DNA of 64,000 bases from Protopterus annectens (taxonomy: Eukaryota; Chordata; Ceratodontiformes; Protopteridae). Shown piece by piece: positions 21,180-33,594 of the stretch. The notes under the pieces were generated by a model. It worked only from the letters and a program-made list of their open reading frames with translations, was not told where the DNA came from and made no database searches. Location of the stretch: positions 1,075,632,740 to 1,075,696,739 of the forward strand of contig NC_056732.1 in assembly GCF_019279795.1 (NCBI RefSeq), given 5' to 3'. The translations under genes and the position numbers were made by a program. Every line of letters starts with the position of its first letter. The stretch's first letter is position 1.

Positions 21180-22060
21180 ACTTAGAGGGGGCTGTAGTAC
21201 TTCCTCACATTTAGAATCTTTTGTGAATTCACTGAACCCTGAGATGGTTGCCTCTGGAAAGACAAGGATAATGAGTTTTCCCACCACTTCTTCTGGACAT
21301 CCTCTCCATTGGAGAGGCTCTCGGGCTCAAGGGGAGAAGCAAAGACTGACCTTGTGTCCCTGTTCCTCACCCCCAAGAAGTTCCTTGTAGAGTTTCTGGA
21401 AAGAGGCCTGTAGAGTTTTAGCTGTACCTCTTTAGAGTCATTTCTTAAGAATGCTATCCAGACTGTCTGAAGACATTTTGCCAGTTTAGCTCCCAAGAAG
21501 TCAGATGCTCTCAACACGCTCCCACTTACGTGGGTAGAACAATTAACCTACCGTCCTAATACAGACACTTGTAATGCCTTTGGTCTCGAGATGCAGCAGT
21601 GTACCATCTTGCCAGCTAAAAATAATTCCAAGGCACGGGACAGGAGGGGCAAGAGAGTTTACTTCTTTGATGTGTCGGAGTTTTTGGCCTTCATCTCTTC
21701 TTCTCCCATGTATCATTTCCATTACGACTTGATGTGAAGATTGGTAAAAAGCTTGACAAGCTCTTGTGAGCTATCTTGTATCTTGCTCTCATTTTGTGCA
21801 GATGCTTTCACTGGCACTACAGGATCAGATATGTGCTTGCATAGGATAGAGTGGTTTAGATTGTCCTTTAAGATGGAGCTTAGCATCAGGATTCTGAATG
21901 CCATTTTCATGACAGAAGTGCTGTTTAACCAGCCTGCTGTAGACCTGGTTGATGACATCATGAGGAGGAAGTAATCTCTTGTCTTTGTGGTGGGCCTTTA
22001 TGATCCCTATCCTTTTTTTCTCAACTTCTTCAAATTTTAAGTAGATCCAAGCCTAAAAGA
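21180..22060 (+). pseudogene. gag-like remnant (old DIRS)
   Basis: The frame from 21741 reads FKMELSIRILNAIFMTEVLF and then NQPAVDLVDDIMRRK. This matches the gag pattern of DIRS copy 2 near 30300-30420 (AWLKEQ..., KAKLLDAPLQHDSLFG, KAEEVLKKMEDKAK): a basic/Trp segment, then a LLDAP-x-LFG motif, then an acidic/basic helix. Assignment rests on pattern order. Confidence 0.45.
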
Positions 22061-22439
22061 AGAATAAGCTTATCTGAAGAAAGCTGTCAGGTATCAGACA
22101 GCTTTGTACCCTCCTTGCCAGCTGAATTAATGTGAATGGATGGTCCTGCCAGTTGCTCTGTCTCAGTTATGACTCTGGTCTAAGGCTGCTAGTGGGGAGC
22201 AAATAGAGTAACCATCAGAAAGGCCAGTAGCTTATAAATTTGGTTAGTCTTGGCTTCTTTCTGAAAAGAATCAGCCTTTGTTCAAACAGAGCTTTACTGA
22301 TGGATCATTCCACCTTAGTGGACATGTTAAGAGAGCTCCAGAGTTATCTATAAAGAAGGGTTGTACTTGGGAGTATTAATGCCAACTCTTTGTGTCCTGA
22401 ATGGGATGGTTGTGTTGGGTCTGTTTGTAGACCTCACTG

Positions 22440-23170
22440 ACTTAAACAGCACATCTGTTGCATTTGATTTTAGATGGTAACCCTGTAGGGGGTTTATGCA
22501 GTTGCTCCTGCAAGTCATTAAGGTGGTATCAGTTGATAGGATGGATACCTTTTTGCACATCATTCTTTAGGGTCCACACAGAAGATTCCCCAGATTCAGT
22601 TTGGGTACATTTCATTCCCAGTACAAAATGTTCCTATTTGGGCTTTCCTCAACATCATGAGTATTGCCCCATGCAAGGAGGATATGTATGTACTGTTCCA
22701 TAGATTTTGCTAGCCTCATCCAGAAACTCCATGAAAGAATCTGTGGTGGGTGAGTTTGTAACTGCAGTCCTATGAGGTGATCATAAATTGAAAAAAAATA
22801 TTTTCTATGACTCCCTCACAGAGGATAACCTTCATCATTATGGACTTGTACTTTCTCCAATGTTGGTTATTTCTGCCTGGTGAGAGATTCAGGAGATTAT
22901 GCCTTTGGCAGCCTGGGTGAAAACACAGGGCATGGTCCAAGACCAGATTGTGCTTTGTGTTTTGTGTCTGATGATGGCTGCAGTCATCATACTGCCACTT
23001 GCATTCAAGGGAGCATGTCTGCTTCAGTAGACTGCAAAGAACCAGTGACTTCAGAACCACCACATACTCATAGGCTCTCTACTTGTTACCAGGCTATGGA
23101 GTTTTGGTCATTTCCTACCAGTCTTTGGAGATTCTTCTCTTCTTGCATCTAAACCAGTCACAGATTCTGA
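22440..23170 (+). pseudogene. reverse transcriptase remnant (old DIRS)
   Basis: Around 22500-22650 one frame reads LQVIKVVSVDRMDTFLHIIL, a stop, then HRRFPRFSLGTFHSQYKMFL and FGLSSTS. This lines up with LQQLLPMLDKKAWLVTLDLK, RRYLRFIAGLMHYQFSALPF and GLSAAPR in copy 1. Near 22960-23060 LMMAAVIILPLAF corresponds to the stretch after the RT. Catalytic residues are mostly lost. Confidence 0.5.
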
Positions 23171-24119
23171 TGATGTATATTTGAGCTTCTAGCTTTTATA
23201 TGATACAAGAGTTTGGTTTTCTGATGAGGGGTCTTCACACCAACCAGTTGGAGCTTCAGTCAGTCTTCCTGACGTGGAAATCCTTGGAAACAAAATTCTT
23301 TCTGGGGCATCTCCTTATCTGGCCAGATAGCTAGTCCATTGTGTTGTATCTAAAGAAGCAAGGAGCACAAGGTTCTGCTTCCTTTGCAGGAAGGTAATGG
23401 TAGCAGGTAGCAGTCTCTTAGCAGTTCACATTCCCAAGATAGTGACCAAACTGATGGATTCACTGACTGAGCTTTTCCCATAGTCTTTTCCCGGAACTCT
23501 GGATTCAGAAGTTTGACCAATTCACCGTTCAAGAGAATGAGATCCTCTCAGGGCTTTGCTAAGTGCAGCAGGGAAAGAGTAAAGGTAGAAGATGCATTTT
23601 TCATCCCATGGTACAAGAGTTTTGTGTATGCTTTTCTGAAGTTTCCACTGATTCTGCACCTCCTCACAGAGTTTGGAGATGAAAGCCCATAACTCGTTCT
23701 CATTCTTACTCCCATGGTGCTGAGCAAAGAAGGGTGTGGTTTTAGGTACACAGGTTCCTACCATCATAGGAACCTCTCCCAGTCCTAGCTATAGCTGCCT
23801 CTGCCATACTCAGGGTGAGAACTAGCTTCTGGTTGATACCTCAGAGATAAAGGCTGATGGGAAGCCTTCCACTTAGCAGGCCTGTGCCTCTGTACAAAAA
23901 TGGTTCTAAACTTGGTGAGCAATGCCCTGTGCAAAACAGTCTCCTTGCAGGTGCTCCTGACCTTTTTCAGAATTTGTGTCAAAGTTATTTCATGGTATGG
24001 TGCATGTTGAGCTATTTCTGCCTGTCAAGACTATGCAGAGGGCAGGATTGCAGTTCAGTGTTGACAAGGTTAAGCATTTCTTTACATCAGTCTAGTTTTC
24101 TCCTTTGAAATATTCCCTC

Positions 24120-24770
24120 CCCTCTATAGAGAAATTTATGATCCATACATCTCCACATCCCCAATTTTAGCTTGCCATCTTCATGGTACTGACATTCATT
24201 TCTTGGATAACTGTCTTTTTAGTGGACATAAGCTCTGTAGATAGTGCCCTTGAGTTTCTCCCTATCGTGTAGGGAACTGTGTGTATTTTTTCATAAAATA
24301 TAGGGTCCATCTTATATTGTCTCCAGCAGTGGATTCTGAATTGTCCATGGACCATTCTGTTGATCCCCATTTCATTTGCTGGTATAAATACTAGGGGAGA
24401 GTTCATTTTGTCTCCTGGACATACAGCAGCAGATCAGGTGTTGCCTGAACTGGATGCATGAATTTAGAAAGATGGGCTAATTATTCATCTCCTTCACTCT
24501 AGCGAAAAAAGAGCTTGCATTTGTCAAACATACATTTTCAGTTGATTGCCAGCTGCATTGTATTTTGCATTCAGGCAGCAAACTGCCCTGTGGTGAATGC
24601 TAGACAAGCTAGCTTTAACAGTGGGGCTTTCATTGCTTGTTTCAAAAATGTCTCCATTGCAATCATTTATTAATTGGTCTTCCCTACACACCTTCACTTT
24701 CAACCATAGTTTCAGAAGTTGAACTTCCTTTGTTATAACTATGTTGTAACATATGATCTTTTGAGCCTTG
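24120..24770 (+). pseudogene. tyrosine recombinase remnant (old DIRS)
   Basis: Frames read LLDIQQQIRCCLNWMHEFRK and MG-stop-LFISF near 24410-24500, matching SLDIHRQLCFYLDKTKAFRK TEQLFVAY in copy 1. Near 24650-24715 FINWSSLHTFTFNHSF matches the ATWSSVHTFTKHYHL stretch, with the catalytic Tyr position lost. Multiple stops. Confidence 0.5.
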
Positions 24771-25504
24771 GCCCTTGGAGTGCTCTCTGGCTTCTTTCAT
24801 TCTGGTGGTTAATGATTGGAATTCATCCCAAACAAGGTTGCTTTAAGGAAGGTTTTTAATCTTAGGAATAACAGATATTTTCTTACCATATTATTTGATG
24901 TATGAGAGGGCTATCCTTGATGGGACAGCAGTACACTTTCTCCATTCTGCTGTGACTGTGTTGTCCCTCCATCTAGCTATTGCTTGGGAGTCCACTTTAA
25001 GACAGACAGATATATCTTTGTTTATTACTTGATAGCAATGAAAGTGTCAGATTCTCATTGTTACTTTTTGATTTGTTAGAAGGTGCTTGCTTGTTTGTGT
25101 CAGCGGCGGGGGCGCTGGTGTTGTTTGAGCTTCACTGCACGTATTTGTCTGATGCTTGACATCATGGTGTTTGCTGATATGGGCATGTACATGTACAAAT
25201 AAGGAATCTTCTAAACATTTGTGGAATTATGGCTGGTGGAAGAGATGAACCCAACCATGAGCCAATCAGAAAGAGTCCGCTTAAAGTTGGTGATGCTGAT
25301 CTTATCAACCAGGGTTTTAAAGAAAGCTTACACAGTCATTGTTTAGAAAGATTTTTTTAGCATTTGTGTAACTTTTTAAAGCATTTCAAAGAGCTTACCT
25401 TTTCTAATTGGGCTTCTTTAAAAAAAAATAAAGAAATAGCAGTTTAGGCTCACTTTAAGCCTGACCTGCTGATATTTAACTAAAAATAACAGAAGATGGC
25501 ATAG

Positions 25505-25720
25505 TGCTATGTGACACAGTGACACACAGATTAGCACTGCAGCCTTTACACACTTGGTTCTCCATTTTCATTCTTGGCTTAATTGCCTTCTTCGTGGGCT
25601 CTGCTTGTCTTCCCTTTGTCCACATACATAGACTTTTGCTGATTGCTCCAATTTTCTCCCATATCCCAAAGACGTACAGTAGGTAAACTGGTGATACTCC
25701 AAACTTCCCATAGTTACATA
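25505..25720 (+). mobile_element. V-SINE, decayed
   Basis: GATTAGCACTGCAGCCTTTA, then CTTGGTTCTCCATTTTCATTC as decayed B box, then CTTCGTGGGCTCTGCTTGTC and CATATCCCAAAGACGTACAG follow the order of the better V-SINEs at 13836 and 40825. Tail end unclear. Confidence 0.5.
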
Positions 25721-26094
25721 TGCCATGTTGAGTGTGCATTCAGCAGTCAGATAACATACTATGCCGGATTAGAGTCTCTTTGCTTCACATATGTTGACTT
25801 TATGAATAGGATGTGGTTCCTATATGATCCTAAATTGGATGAAGCAGATAGATAATGACTGAAATTTAAATCATCAGCTAAACAATTCAAGCTCTGTAAC
25901 AAAGCTGCACATTAAAAGGGTTACATATTCTTTACAATGAATTCTTAAGCATGGAACTCCCCTGTCCATTGTACTGTCTTTAACTGTATTCTTTCAATCT
26001 ATCTATGCATCTAAAATATATGGAATGTGTATTGGCTAAATGTTCATGTTTGGTTGCAGATTCAGCTTGTATTCCTTGTTATGATTGTTTTTGT

Positions 26095-26185
26095 TGCTTT
26101 TGCCTTCTTGGCCCCGAACATGGCTGAAAAGGGTCTACAGACCAGTTCACTTACCCAGTTAACAAATGTGATAAATAAATACAAT
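26095..26185 (+). repeat. L2/V-SINE type 3' tail fragment
   Basis: Near 26110-26180: GGCCCCGAACATGGCTGAAA, CAGTTAACAAATGTGATAAA and TAAATA repeat match the tail CTGAAAAT...GTTAACAAATGTAAAATAAA seen at 16220-16291 and elsewhere. Confidence 0.5.
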
Positions 26186-26189
26186 TCTT

Positions 26190-27770
26190 GTCTTCTGCAT
26201 TCCTTTATATTTCATTCAAAAGAATCCTTTCCTTTTACCTGTAAGTTTTCTCTGAAAAAAAAAATAGCAACTGCAATGCATTGGAAAGTTATCTGTGTAT
26301 TTGTCCAAAGCTTCTCACCCTACTCTTCAAAGCTACCTAAAACCAAACTGCTTTGCTTCTCCTAGAAGTATCAAATGTTTGTGTAGGTCTCTAGGAAGTA
26401 GAAGGGTAAGTGCTGAATAAATTCCTTGGATTCTTTGCTCCTTTATTATTTGAAAGTTTGCCATCTTTGTGTATATTTTCTCAGGATTTGCATGGAATAT
26501 AGTATAAGAGCCCTGAAAAAACATACATGTGCTGCCTTGTTTCCTTTGCTTGAGATTGCACATACCACCTTCTGTTGATTGTTTTCCCACAGTTCTATTT
26601 ATACTATACAGCACTTACGAGTTGCACAGGGCAACACATTAGCATGGCTGTGAAGCATAAACATGTACATTGTTTTATTATGCTTTGGGGCGTGCTGTTG
26701 CAGGGATATTGCTGGTTGATATAACACATGGTGCCATTTCCCGATCTGGTGCGCCTCAGCTGTTTTGAGTTGAAGCCCAATTACAGTGCCGGCATTCATT
26801 TCTAGATATTGGTAATATAATAAAGCCCCAATCGGCAACTGCCGACTGTGCTCCCCAAATACCTTGCACCTGGAACACCTGCTCCCTTTGCCCTACCCTA
26901 GTGCTCCTGCACTGTTGGAAGGTCCTATTGCCATCACCTAGGTCTTAAACTCAGAAACGTCTTGTATCAAACAGTTTATCTGATGCTAATTACGTTTTTC
27001 TGTTTTATTATTGGTTCTTATTCAAGTAGAGTTGGTAGAAGTCAAATATTAAGAGTTGTGTCTTTGTGAAGCCCAGCTTACGTTTCACATAAAGCAACAG
27101 CTATATAATTTGCTGTTGACTGGAGTTGTTGACAAACTCAGATGCATATCAGTGCATGTGTGAAATAAGAGAAACCTATCATATTAAGGCAGACTAATCT
27201 AATCAACAAAGGATAAATAAAGAAGGAAAGAACTATATGAACCTATATGAAACATAGAAAATTGAATTTTTGTGTTTTGCTACCATGGTTTGCCCATATC
27301 CCTGCTTTGGAATATTCTACAGTTCTTGATTAACTAGTATGCTGTTAGCTAAGCAACCACAAAATAAATAGATTTTCAAAAAAGTGAGTTGCATTTACAT
27401 AGGTTTTAAATATTTTTGAGTAGAAGTTTTTTCAGTATTGAATGCTGTTTTTTTATAGTCCTTCCAATGTCGCTGATGTTATTTTATTTCAGGATATAGT
27501 GACTGTTTTTTGTCAGTCTTGTGAATATTAAAATAACTTTGTTTATTTGTTTATTTATTCATTCTTATTCTTTCTCTGCCCTGACATCTGGCTGTAACTA
27601 ATTTCTCCAGTCATTCCCTTCATATGGTAATGGTAATTCATGTCCTTTTTTCTGGTTAATTCCACCTTCTTCTTTCGAAATCTATGTTTCTATATACTGC
27701 CATGTGGTGAGCCAATTGCACTGTAATACTATCGGCAGGAAAAAGCTTTTTTAAGTTTGCAAACTAGCAA
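26190..27770. other. about 1.6 kb without recognised features
   Basis: AT-rich intron-like DNA. Short open frames (26333-26838 minus) show no domain. A T-rich stretch with TTTATT repeats lies at 27540-27565. Confidence 0.4.
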
Positions 27771-27775
27771 ATCAG

Positions 27776-28130
27776 TGGAGGGCAACACAGTGCACAGTAA
27801 ATAGCATTATTGCCCTACAACAAGTGGTTGTCTGGTTTGGTTCTTGTCTTAGGTGCCTTCTGAGTGGGGTCTGCATGCACTTCCTGTGTTTATTCTGCTT
27901 TTCTTCATTATCCCAAGACATGTAGTATGTAGACTGGGAACTTAAGTTGTCCACAGGTGTTTGGGCAGTGTGTGGATATCTGTGAGAGAGATATATGGAA
28001 AAAGAGGCCTGGCAATCTACTTCCATTCCCTAGTTGCTGAGTAAACTCAATGGATGGTATTGGCTGTCCATAGGGTCATTATAGGAGTTGGATTTGATAC
28101 AACAGCAATGGATGGGAGGAAGGATGTATG
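27776..28130 (+). mobile_element. V-SINE-like element with a third type of tail
   Basis: Head GGCAACACAGTGCACAGTAA, core words GAGTGGGGTCTGCATGCACT and CCCAAGACATGTAGTATGTA fit the V-SINE plan. The tail GGCCTGGCAATCTACTTCCA ... AGGAGTTGGATTTGATACAA resembles the BovB/RTE-type SINE tail (GTCGGAATCGACTCGACGGC). A GGAT repeat follows at 28134-28152. Confidence 0.5.
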
Positions 28131-28547
28131 AATGGATGGATGGATGGATGGAGCCAAGTAAAATATGAGCATACAGTGATATCAGCATACTTGCACCATG
28201 CTTTATATGTACAGTATAACCTGCATCCCCAATGCTCTTTAAATCTGCAGTGTTAGTTGTTTGCAGTGGTAATCCAATGACTCCCCCAGCTGCTCAGTCA
28301 TTAATCTCCGACTGACCTATAAGTAGAACAGCTAGCAAACTGATAGTTGGTAGGTTAGTATGTAAATGTAAATCCCCTGTTAATGGGCAGAAAATGCTCA
28401 TCTGCCTACGTGTCTATCTTTCTATCTATATATCTATCCATTCTTTCATCGATCCACAACCCCTTTTTTCCCATTTTTACACATAGTCACATCAAAACTG
28501 ACCATCATATAGAGCCAATGTTCATATAATTTCTTGAAATTAAGAAG

Positions 28548-28720
28548 ATGTTCTTTGTGTTTCACTTTTGCAGTCATTACATTTGGGTAATCTGCTGGCA
28601 GGTTGCCCTCAGTCGGCCTGAAATCCAAAGTCTTGGGTCCTGCATCGGTTGCTGTCTCCTCTTCCATGACGTCATGTCGTCAGGGGTATAAAACATGCAG
28701 CCGACGCCATTTTCTTTAGT
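28548..28720 (+). repeat. DIRS copy 2 left inverted terminal repeat
   Basis: 28563-28720 pairs with 33917-34074. The left edge has CACTTTTGCAG where the right ITR has the equivalent of CACTGTTGCAG; the internal complementary region keeps this difference (see findings). Confidence 0.9.
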
Positions 28721-28722
28721 CT
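28667..28722 (+). promoter_or_regulatory. CRE plus TATA promoter in left ITR of DIRS copy 2
   Basis: TGACGTCA at 28667-28674 and TATAAAA at 28687-28693, with the same 12-base gap as in copy 1. A start site is expected about 30 bases further, near TTTAGTC at 28716-28722. Confidence 0.6.
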
Positions 28723-28865
28723 TTCTTGCCACGCGGTGCCTGAAGCAGAAGCATTTCGCAAGTGCTGGTCGGCCGACTACTGAAATATTCGAGTTTGAGT
28801 TTCAGAACCAGTCTTCACTAAAGCTAAGTACCCCATTGGGGAAACTTTTTCCTTGATCGATACCA

Positions 28866-30669
28866 TTGTCAGAAAAAGTTAATAATTGTATAACTTGTGG
28901 GAAGCAAATACCTCATAAGGATTTCCATTTATACTGTATTCCTTGCCTAGGCCCTGATCACAACGTTCCTGACTGTCGGTTTTGTGCTAGATTTAACCAA
29001 CGCACTATTAAGCGTCGATATATTTTTGCCTCAGAGTATTTTGGGAACAGATTTAACTACCCAGAAATGTCGTCGGATAGCAATCCGACTACCGGAGTAC
29101 ATAAAAAACGCAAAGAAAAGGACAGAGAAAGGCAGTCAACATCCAAACCCGACGATGCGGCTTCTCCTAAGCCAGTCGCCGGTTCACGGGACTCAGTGAG
29201 GTGCTTTCGCAGCCCCTGATACCCGCTACCTTCGATTCACAGGCCTCTACCGACACCCTTGTGGAGTCCGGCATGCCGCATGACACTCAAGGTATTGGAC
29301 CAACGGATGTATCTCCCTCGGATGGGTACGGAGCCGCTGAGCAGGCACTGGCTTCTGAGGGTGTTTTCAGACCTCAACATTTGTTTATCAAACCGACGAC
29401 AGCTGCAAAACCAAAGACAAAAGCATCTTCTAAAACTAGAAAATTGACGCATGAGTCACGTGCACAGGCCTCTATGCCTAAAAAACAAATGATCAAAATG
29501 GCTGAAGACCTTATTACCTTGATCAGGGGTACCCATCCCCCTCCAGATAAGAGGCCTAGGCAAGACACTGATTATAAATCTTCAGATCAGGTTTCTATTT
29601 CTTCTGATCAGGAATTATCTATACCTCCCTATGAGGATTCTGATGCAGAGGAGTCTATACCATCTGCATCTCCTCCTGAGGATTATTCATTTGGAGAAAC
29701 CTTGCATACTTTGAGGGAGCATTTTCACTGGAAGAGTCAAGACTTCTCAGAATCAAAAAAGAGGCTCAGGGATTTCCTTCTTCTCCCTCAGCACAAGCCT
29801 TTAGCCATTCCCCCTGTTTTAGACATTGTGGATGATGTGTTTTTGGAGTCAAGCTTGACCCCTGACTCCTTACCTCCGGCTCCCAGTAAGCCTGACAGAT
29901 ATTACAGGGTCCCTGACTCACATCAATTTTTATTTAGAAACCCTGCTGCTGATCCTGAAACTATTTTCACTGGGTCCAAAGGGAGTTAGGGCCTCAACAG
30001 CAAAAAATCCTACCCCGTCTGACAGAGATTCAAGGGCACTGGACAGATGGGGAAAAAAGGTTTATGCATCTGCAACCTTGGCAATCAGGGCCTTAAACTG
30101 TCAATTTCATATGCTTAAGTACCAACAACATGTTATGGGATTGCTGAAACAGAAAACGATGTTGATTTCTGAATGTGCAGAAAATAAAGAATTGCAGGAA
30201 TTATTGCATGCAGCTGAACAGGTTGGAAAGCATACGTTGCAATGTGGTTTTGACTCATTAGAGGCCTCCTGCAGGGCCGCAGTTACTGGATCTGTGATTA
30301 GGAGGCATGCCTGGCTAAAGGAACAAAATCTGCCTGATCATGTTAAAGCTAAATTGCTAGATGCACCTTTGCAGCATGATTCTCTGTTTGGTATTAAGGC
30401 AGAAGAGGTTTTAAAGAAAATGGAAGACAAAGCTAAGTCTATGCAAACTGTTAAAGACTTCTTACAAGTGTAGCCACCAAGATTCAGTAAACACTGGCCT
30501 ACAAAAAATCGGTCCTTTCCTGTGTCAGACAGAGCTCAAAGGGGCAAATCCAGATGCCCTAAGGGTTCCAGTTACCAGGTGCAAGATTCATACAGGTCAA
30601 AGCAATGGGGTGCTTCTACCTCCAAATCTGGAGGAGATAAAGCGCAAACCTACAGAAAACAATCCCAAT
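28866..30669 (+). pseudogene. DIRS copy 2 gag-like ORF1, broken
   Basis: The start codon matching ATG 734 of copy 1 is TTG here (28866-28868), so initiation is lost. The Cys/His module is intact (CITC, HLYC, CLGPDH, CRFC). A frame change near 29200 follows, then a long open part (29201-29989) with the Ser/acidic middle and SPPEDYSF, then a frame change near 29970, then the LEASCRAAV / RRHAWLKEQ region. CAG has become TAG at 30471-30473. The basic tail ends at TGA near 30667-30669. Copy 2 has LHTLREHFHW where copy 1 is shifted, so it is the better guide to the middle of the protein. Confidence 0.82.
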
Positions 30670-32574
30670 GACTTCCCTCTGCCTACACCAAGCACTTATC
30701 TTTTGGCAGCACCCATAGGGGAACAATTAGCACTTTTTGCTCAGAATTGGCAGTTAATAACCCAGGACAAGTGGGTATTAAACAAAGTATCACAGAGATA
30801 CAGATTCCATTTCCACACTCTGCCAATGGCAAATGGTTGGCCAGATCTGCCAAAAAATCAATGGGCAGAGGCACAGAAACAGGTTACGTCCCTCATGGAT
30901 ATGGGGACCATTCAGCCAGTACCAGAACAGGAAAAAGGACAAGGTTTTTACTCAACACTGTTCTTGGTACCCAGAAAGGACAAGGCCTGGCAGCCAATAC
31001 TGGATTTATTGATTTTGAACACATACCTGGACATTCCAAAATTCAAAATGCTGACCTTGCAGCAGCTTCTGCCCATGCTGGGCAAGAATGCTTGGCTGGT
31101 GACATTAGACTTAAAAGAGGCATACCTGCGTGTCCCAATAAGACAATTGTGCAGAAGATACCTCAGATTCAAGGCTGGCTTAATGCATTACCAATTCTCT
31201 GCACTGCCCTTTGGCTTATCTACTGCGCCCAGGGTCTTTACGAAGTGCCTGGCACCAGTAATTGCATTTTGCAGACAAAGAAGTATACAAATATATCCTT
31301 ACTTGGTTGACTGTCTCATTCAAGCAGAGAACAAGGACATTCTTCTTCGACACCTGGCATTTGTGAAAAGGCTTCTAGCATGCCTAGGGTACACAGTAAA
31401 CGAAAATAAATCACAACTGGTACCCTCTCAAAAGATAACATTCCTGGGTGCAAGCTTGAATACAACTGCCCAGATGGCTTACCTCACGCCAGACAAGCAA
31501 AGGCAACTGACTACTTACTTCAAACTGATGGCAACAAAAACCCAGTTATTTGCAAGACTAATTCTGCAGGTTCTGGGCTTCATGGCATCCTGCATCCTAC
31601 TAATTCCATATGCAAGACTGCATATGAGGAAACTTCAGTGGTACCTAAAAAGTTTATGGAGTCAACATTCTCACAGTCTGGAAGCAATGATTCCTCTCAT
31701 TCCCTGCCTACAACAGGAGTTTCTATGGTGGGCAAAGGCATGTCACCAAAACATGGGACGGGCCTTCACTCTACCCCCTTCCAGCCAAACCATAACAACA
31801 GACGCATCAGATTATGCCTGGGGGGTGCATATGGCAGGAAGATGCATTCAGGGCATATGGACCCAAAAACAAATGCATCTACATATCAACCAGAAAAAGA
31901 TGCTAGCTGTTCAAAATGCCCTAACAGCCTTCAAAGACTTACTTCATCCAGGACAACTAATGATAAAGACGGACAATACCACGGTCATGTGGTATATAAA
32001 CAAGCAAGGGGGCACACACTCCTACCCCCTTTGCAGATTAGCCATGGCACTGTGGGACACAGCTTTGACCTAACAAATACATCTTCAAGCTCAATTCCTG
32101 CCAGGAAAGCAAAATACTCTGGCAGACGACTTAAGCAGAAACCTTATGGATCCTCACGAGTGGAAACTAAATACACAAGTCTTCAGCATGATAACAGAGA
32201 AATGGAGGAGCTCAGACATAGACCTATTTGCCTCTCCTCAAAATTATCAATTGAAAAGATTCTGCACAAGGACTTATCACAGGCAAGCATGGAAAGTGGA
32301 CGCCCTATCCTTCAGTTGGAAAAACCTATCAGTTTATGCCTTTCCTCCTCTGCCTCTTCTCCCCAAGGTCCTCCTAAAAGTCAGACAAGAGAAACCAAGG
32401 ATGATACTAATTGCCCCGGACTGGCCCCGCCAATACTGGTACCCAATCCTAAGGAACTTGTCTCAATACCCTGCTTGGACCTTACCTCAAAGACCTCAAC
32501 TACTGACCCAAAACAATCAGATCCTGCACAATCAACTACAGACACTGAACCTGGCAGCATGGCTGATCATGTAG
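30610..32574 (+). pseudogene. DIRS copy 2 pol: reverse transcriptase, RNase H, C-terminal domain
   Basis: Open from 30610 to a single stop at 32071-32073 (TAT to TAA), then open again to TAG 32572-32574. RT words: LDLKEAYLRV, LPFGLSTAPRVF, and YLVD at 31300-31311, where GTT (31306-31308) replaces the catalytic GAT codon; this change should abolish polymerase activity. RNase H: TTDASDYAWGVHMA, IKTDNTTVMWYI, ADDLSRNL. The C-terminal DLFAS/DALSF/FPPLP/APDWPRQYWYP domain is intact. A one-base difference after the gag stop puts the old ATG (30666) out of the pol frame. Confidence 0.9.
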
Positions 32575-33562
32575 TTATACAAACAACACCTCTCAGTAAA
32601 GCTGTGATGGATGTCATTTTGGAAGCCAGAAGGCCTAGTACTAGAAAATCTTATGCTGACAAATGGAAGAGATTTTGTGCTTCGAATCAAGCACAAGGAA
32701 CTGATATAGCAGAACCAAATATTCCTCACATATTACAATACTTGACTGAGATGCTTGACAATTAAAATCCATGCCTCTGCCATTTCAGCTCATTACAATA
32801 CAGAGCCATCAATCTTTTCTCATCCTTTACTAAAGCAGTATCTTAGAGGAACCAAAAATTTAAGGCCTCAGTTATGTGTTGGAAAAGCTCACCATGCCTC
32901 CATTTGAACCAGCTGCTACCGCTGATATAAAGTTCTTATCATGGGAAACAGCTCTGCTACTAGCAATTACTTCAGCAAGAAGAGTTTCAGAGCTACAGGC
33001 CCTCATGGCTGTAGAGCCTTTTATCATATTTTACCCAGACAGGGTGTCTCTGAGGACAAATCCTACATTTATGCCTAAGGTGGTTTCCAGTGTGGCTCTT
33101 AACCAAACAATTAATCTGCCAACCTTTTATCCAAATCCGCAGAACAAGGGGGAGAGAATTCTGCATTCCCTGGACGTACACAGACAGGTAAGATTCTACT
33201 TGAGCAGGACTAAAGCTCTAAGAAAAACTGAGCAATTACTAGTGTCATATGCTGCAGGATCAAAAGGAAAGGCTATTTCAAAGCAGACAGTTTCAAAGTG
33301 GATAAGCCACTGCATCCGTTTCTGCTACTTACACCATGGTAAACCTGTACCCAAGGGCATTAGGTCTCATTCCACCAGAGCTGCAGCTACTTCAGCAGCC
33401 TTTCTCAGAGGAGTACCAACCAAAGACATTCTAGAGGCTGCTACTTGGAGTTCTGTTCACACCTTTACAAAGCATTATCATTTGCCTCTCTACTTTAAGT
33501 CCAGGGCAGGCTTTGCCACTGCAGTTCTGCAGGGCCTTATAGCCACACCTAATGCTGTTTAG
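32559..33562 (+). pseudogene. DIRS copy 2 tyrosine recombinase, frameshifted once
   Basis: ATG 32559 lies inside the end of pol (overlap 16 bases). The N-terminal DNA-binding part reads EARRPSTRKSYADKWKRFCA, complete here and damaged in copy 1. A net deletion of about 20 bases near 32760 breaks the frame. The catalytic domain is open from before 32876 to TAG-ended 33562 with SARRVSEL (first Arg), HSTRAAAT (HxxR), TWSS (Trp) and TKHYH (Tyr at 33476-33478): all core residues kept. Confidence 0.9.
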
Positions 33563-33594
33563 CTCCAGCCTCCCAACCATAGCTTTTTGATTCT

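Larger units (their letters stand above)
21160..25210 (+). mobile_element. old DIRS-like relic of a second family
   Basis: Decayed gag, RT and recombinase words appear in the correct DIRS order on the plus strand over about 4 kb (see the three entries below). It has far more stops and drift than copies 1 and 2 and a different gag and 3' end. The last part (24400-25210) resembles the relic at 6750-9060. I could not find inverted terminal repeats. Limits approximate. Confidence 0.6.

Noticed and set aside
26027..26365. 112-residue hydrophobic frame
   Set aside because: Spans an L2/SINE tail and AT-rich DNA; composition explains the hydrophobicity.
31638..32500. Long plus-strand frame overlapping the end of DIRS copy 2 pol
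   Set aside because: Only its last part (from ATG 32559) is the recombinase; the rest is pol read in the wrong frame.
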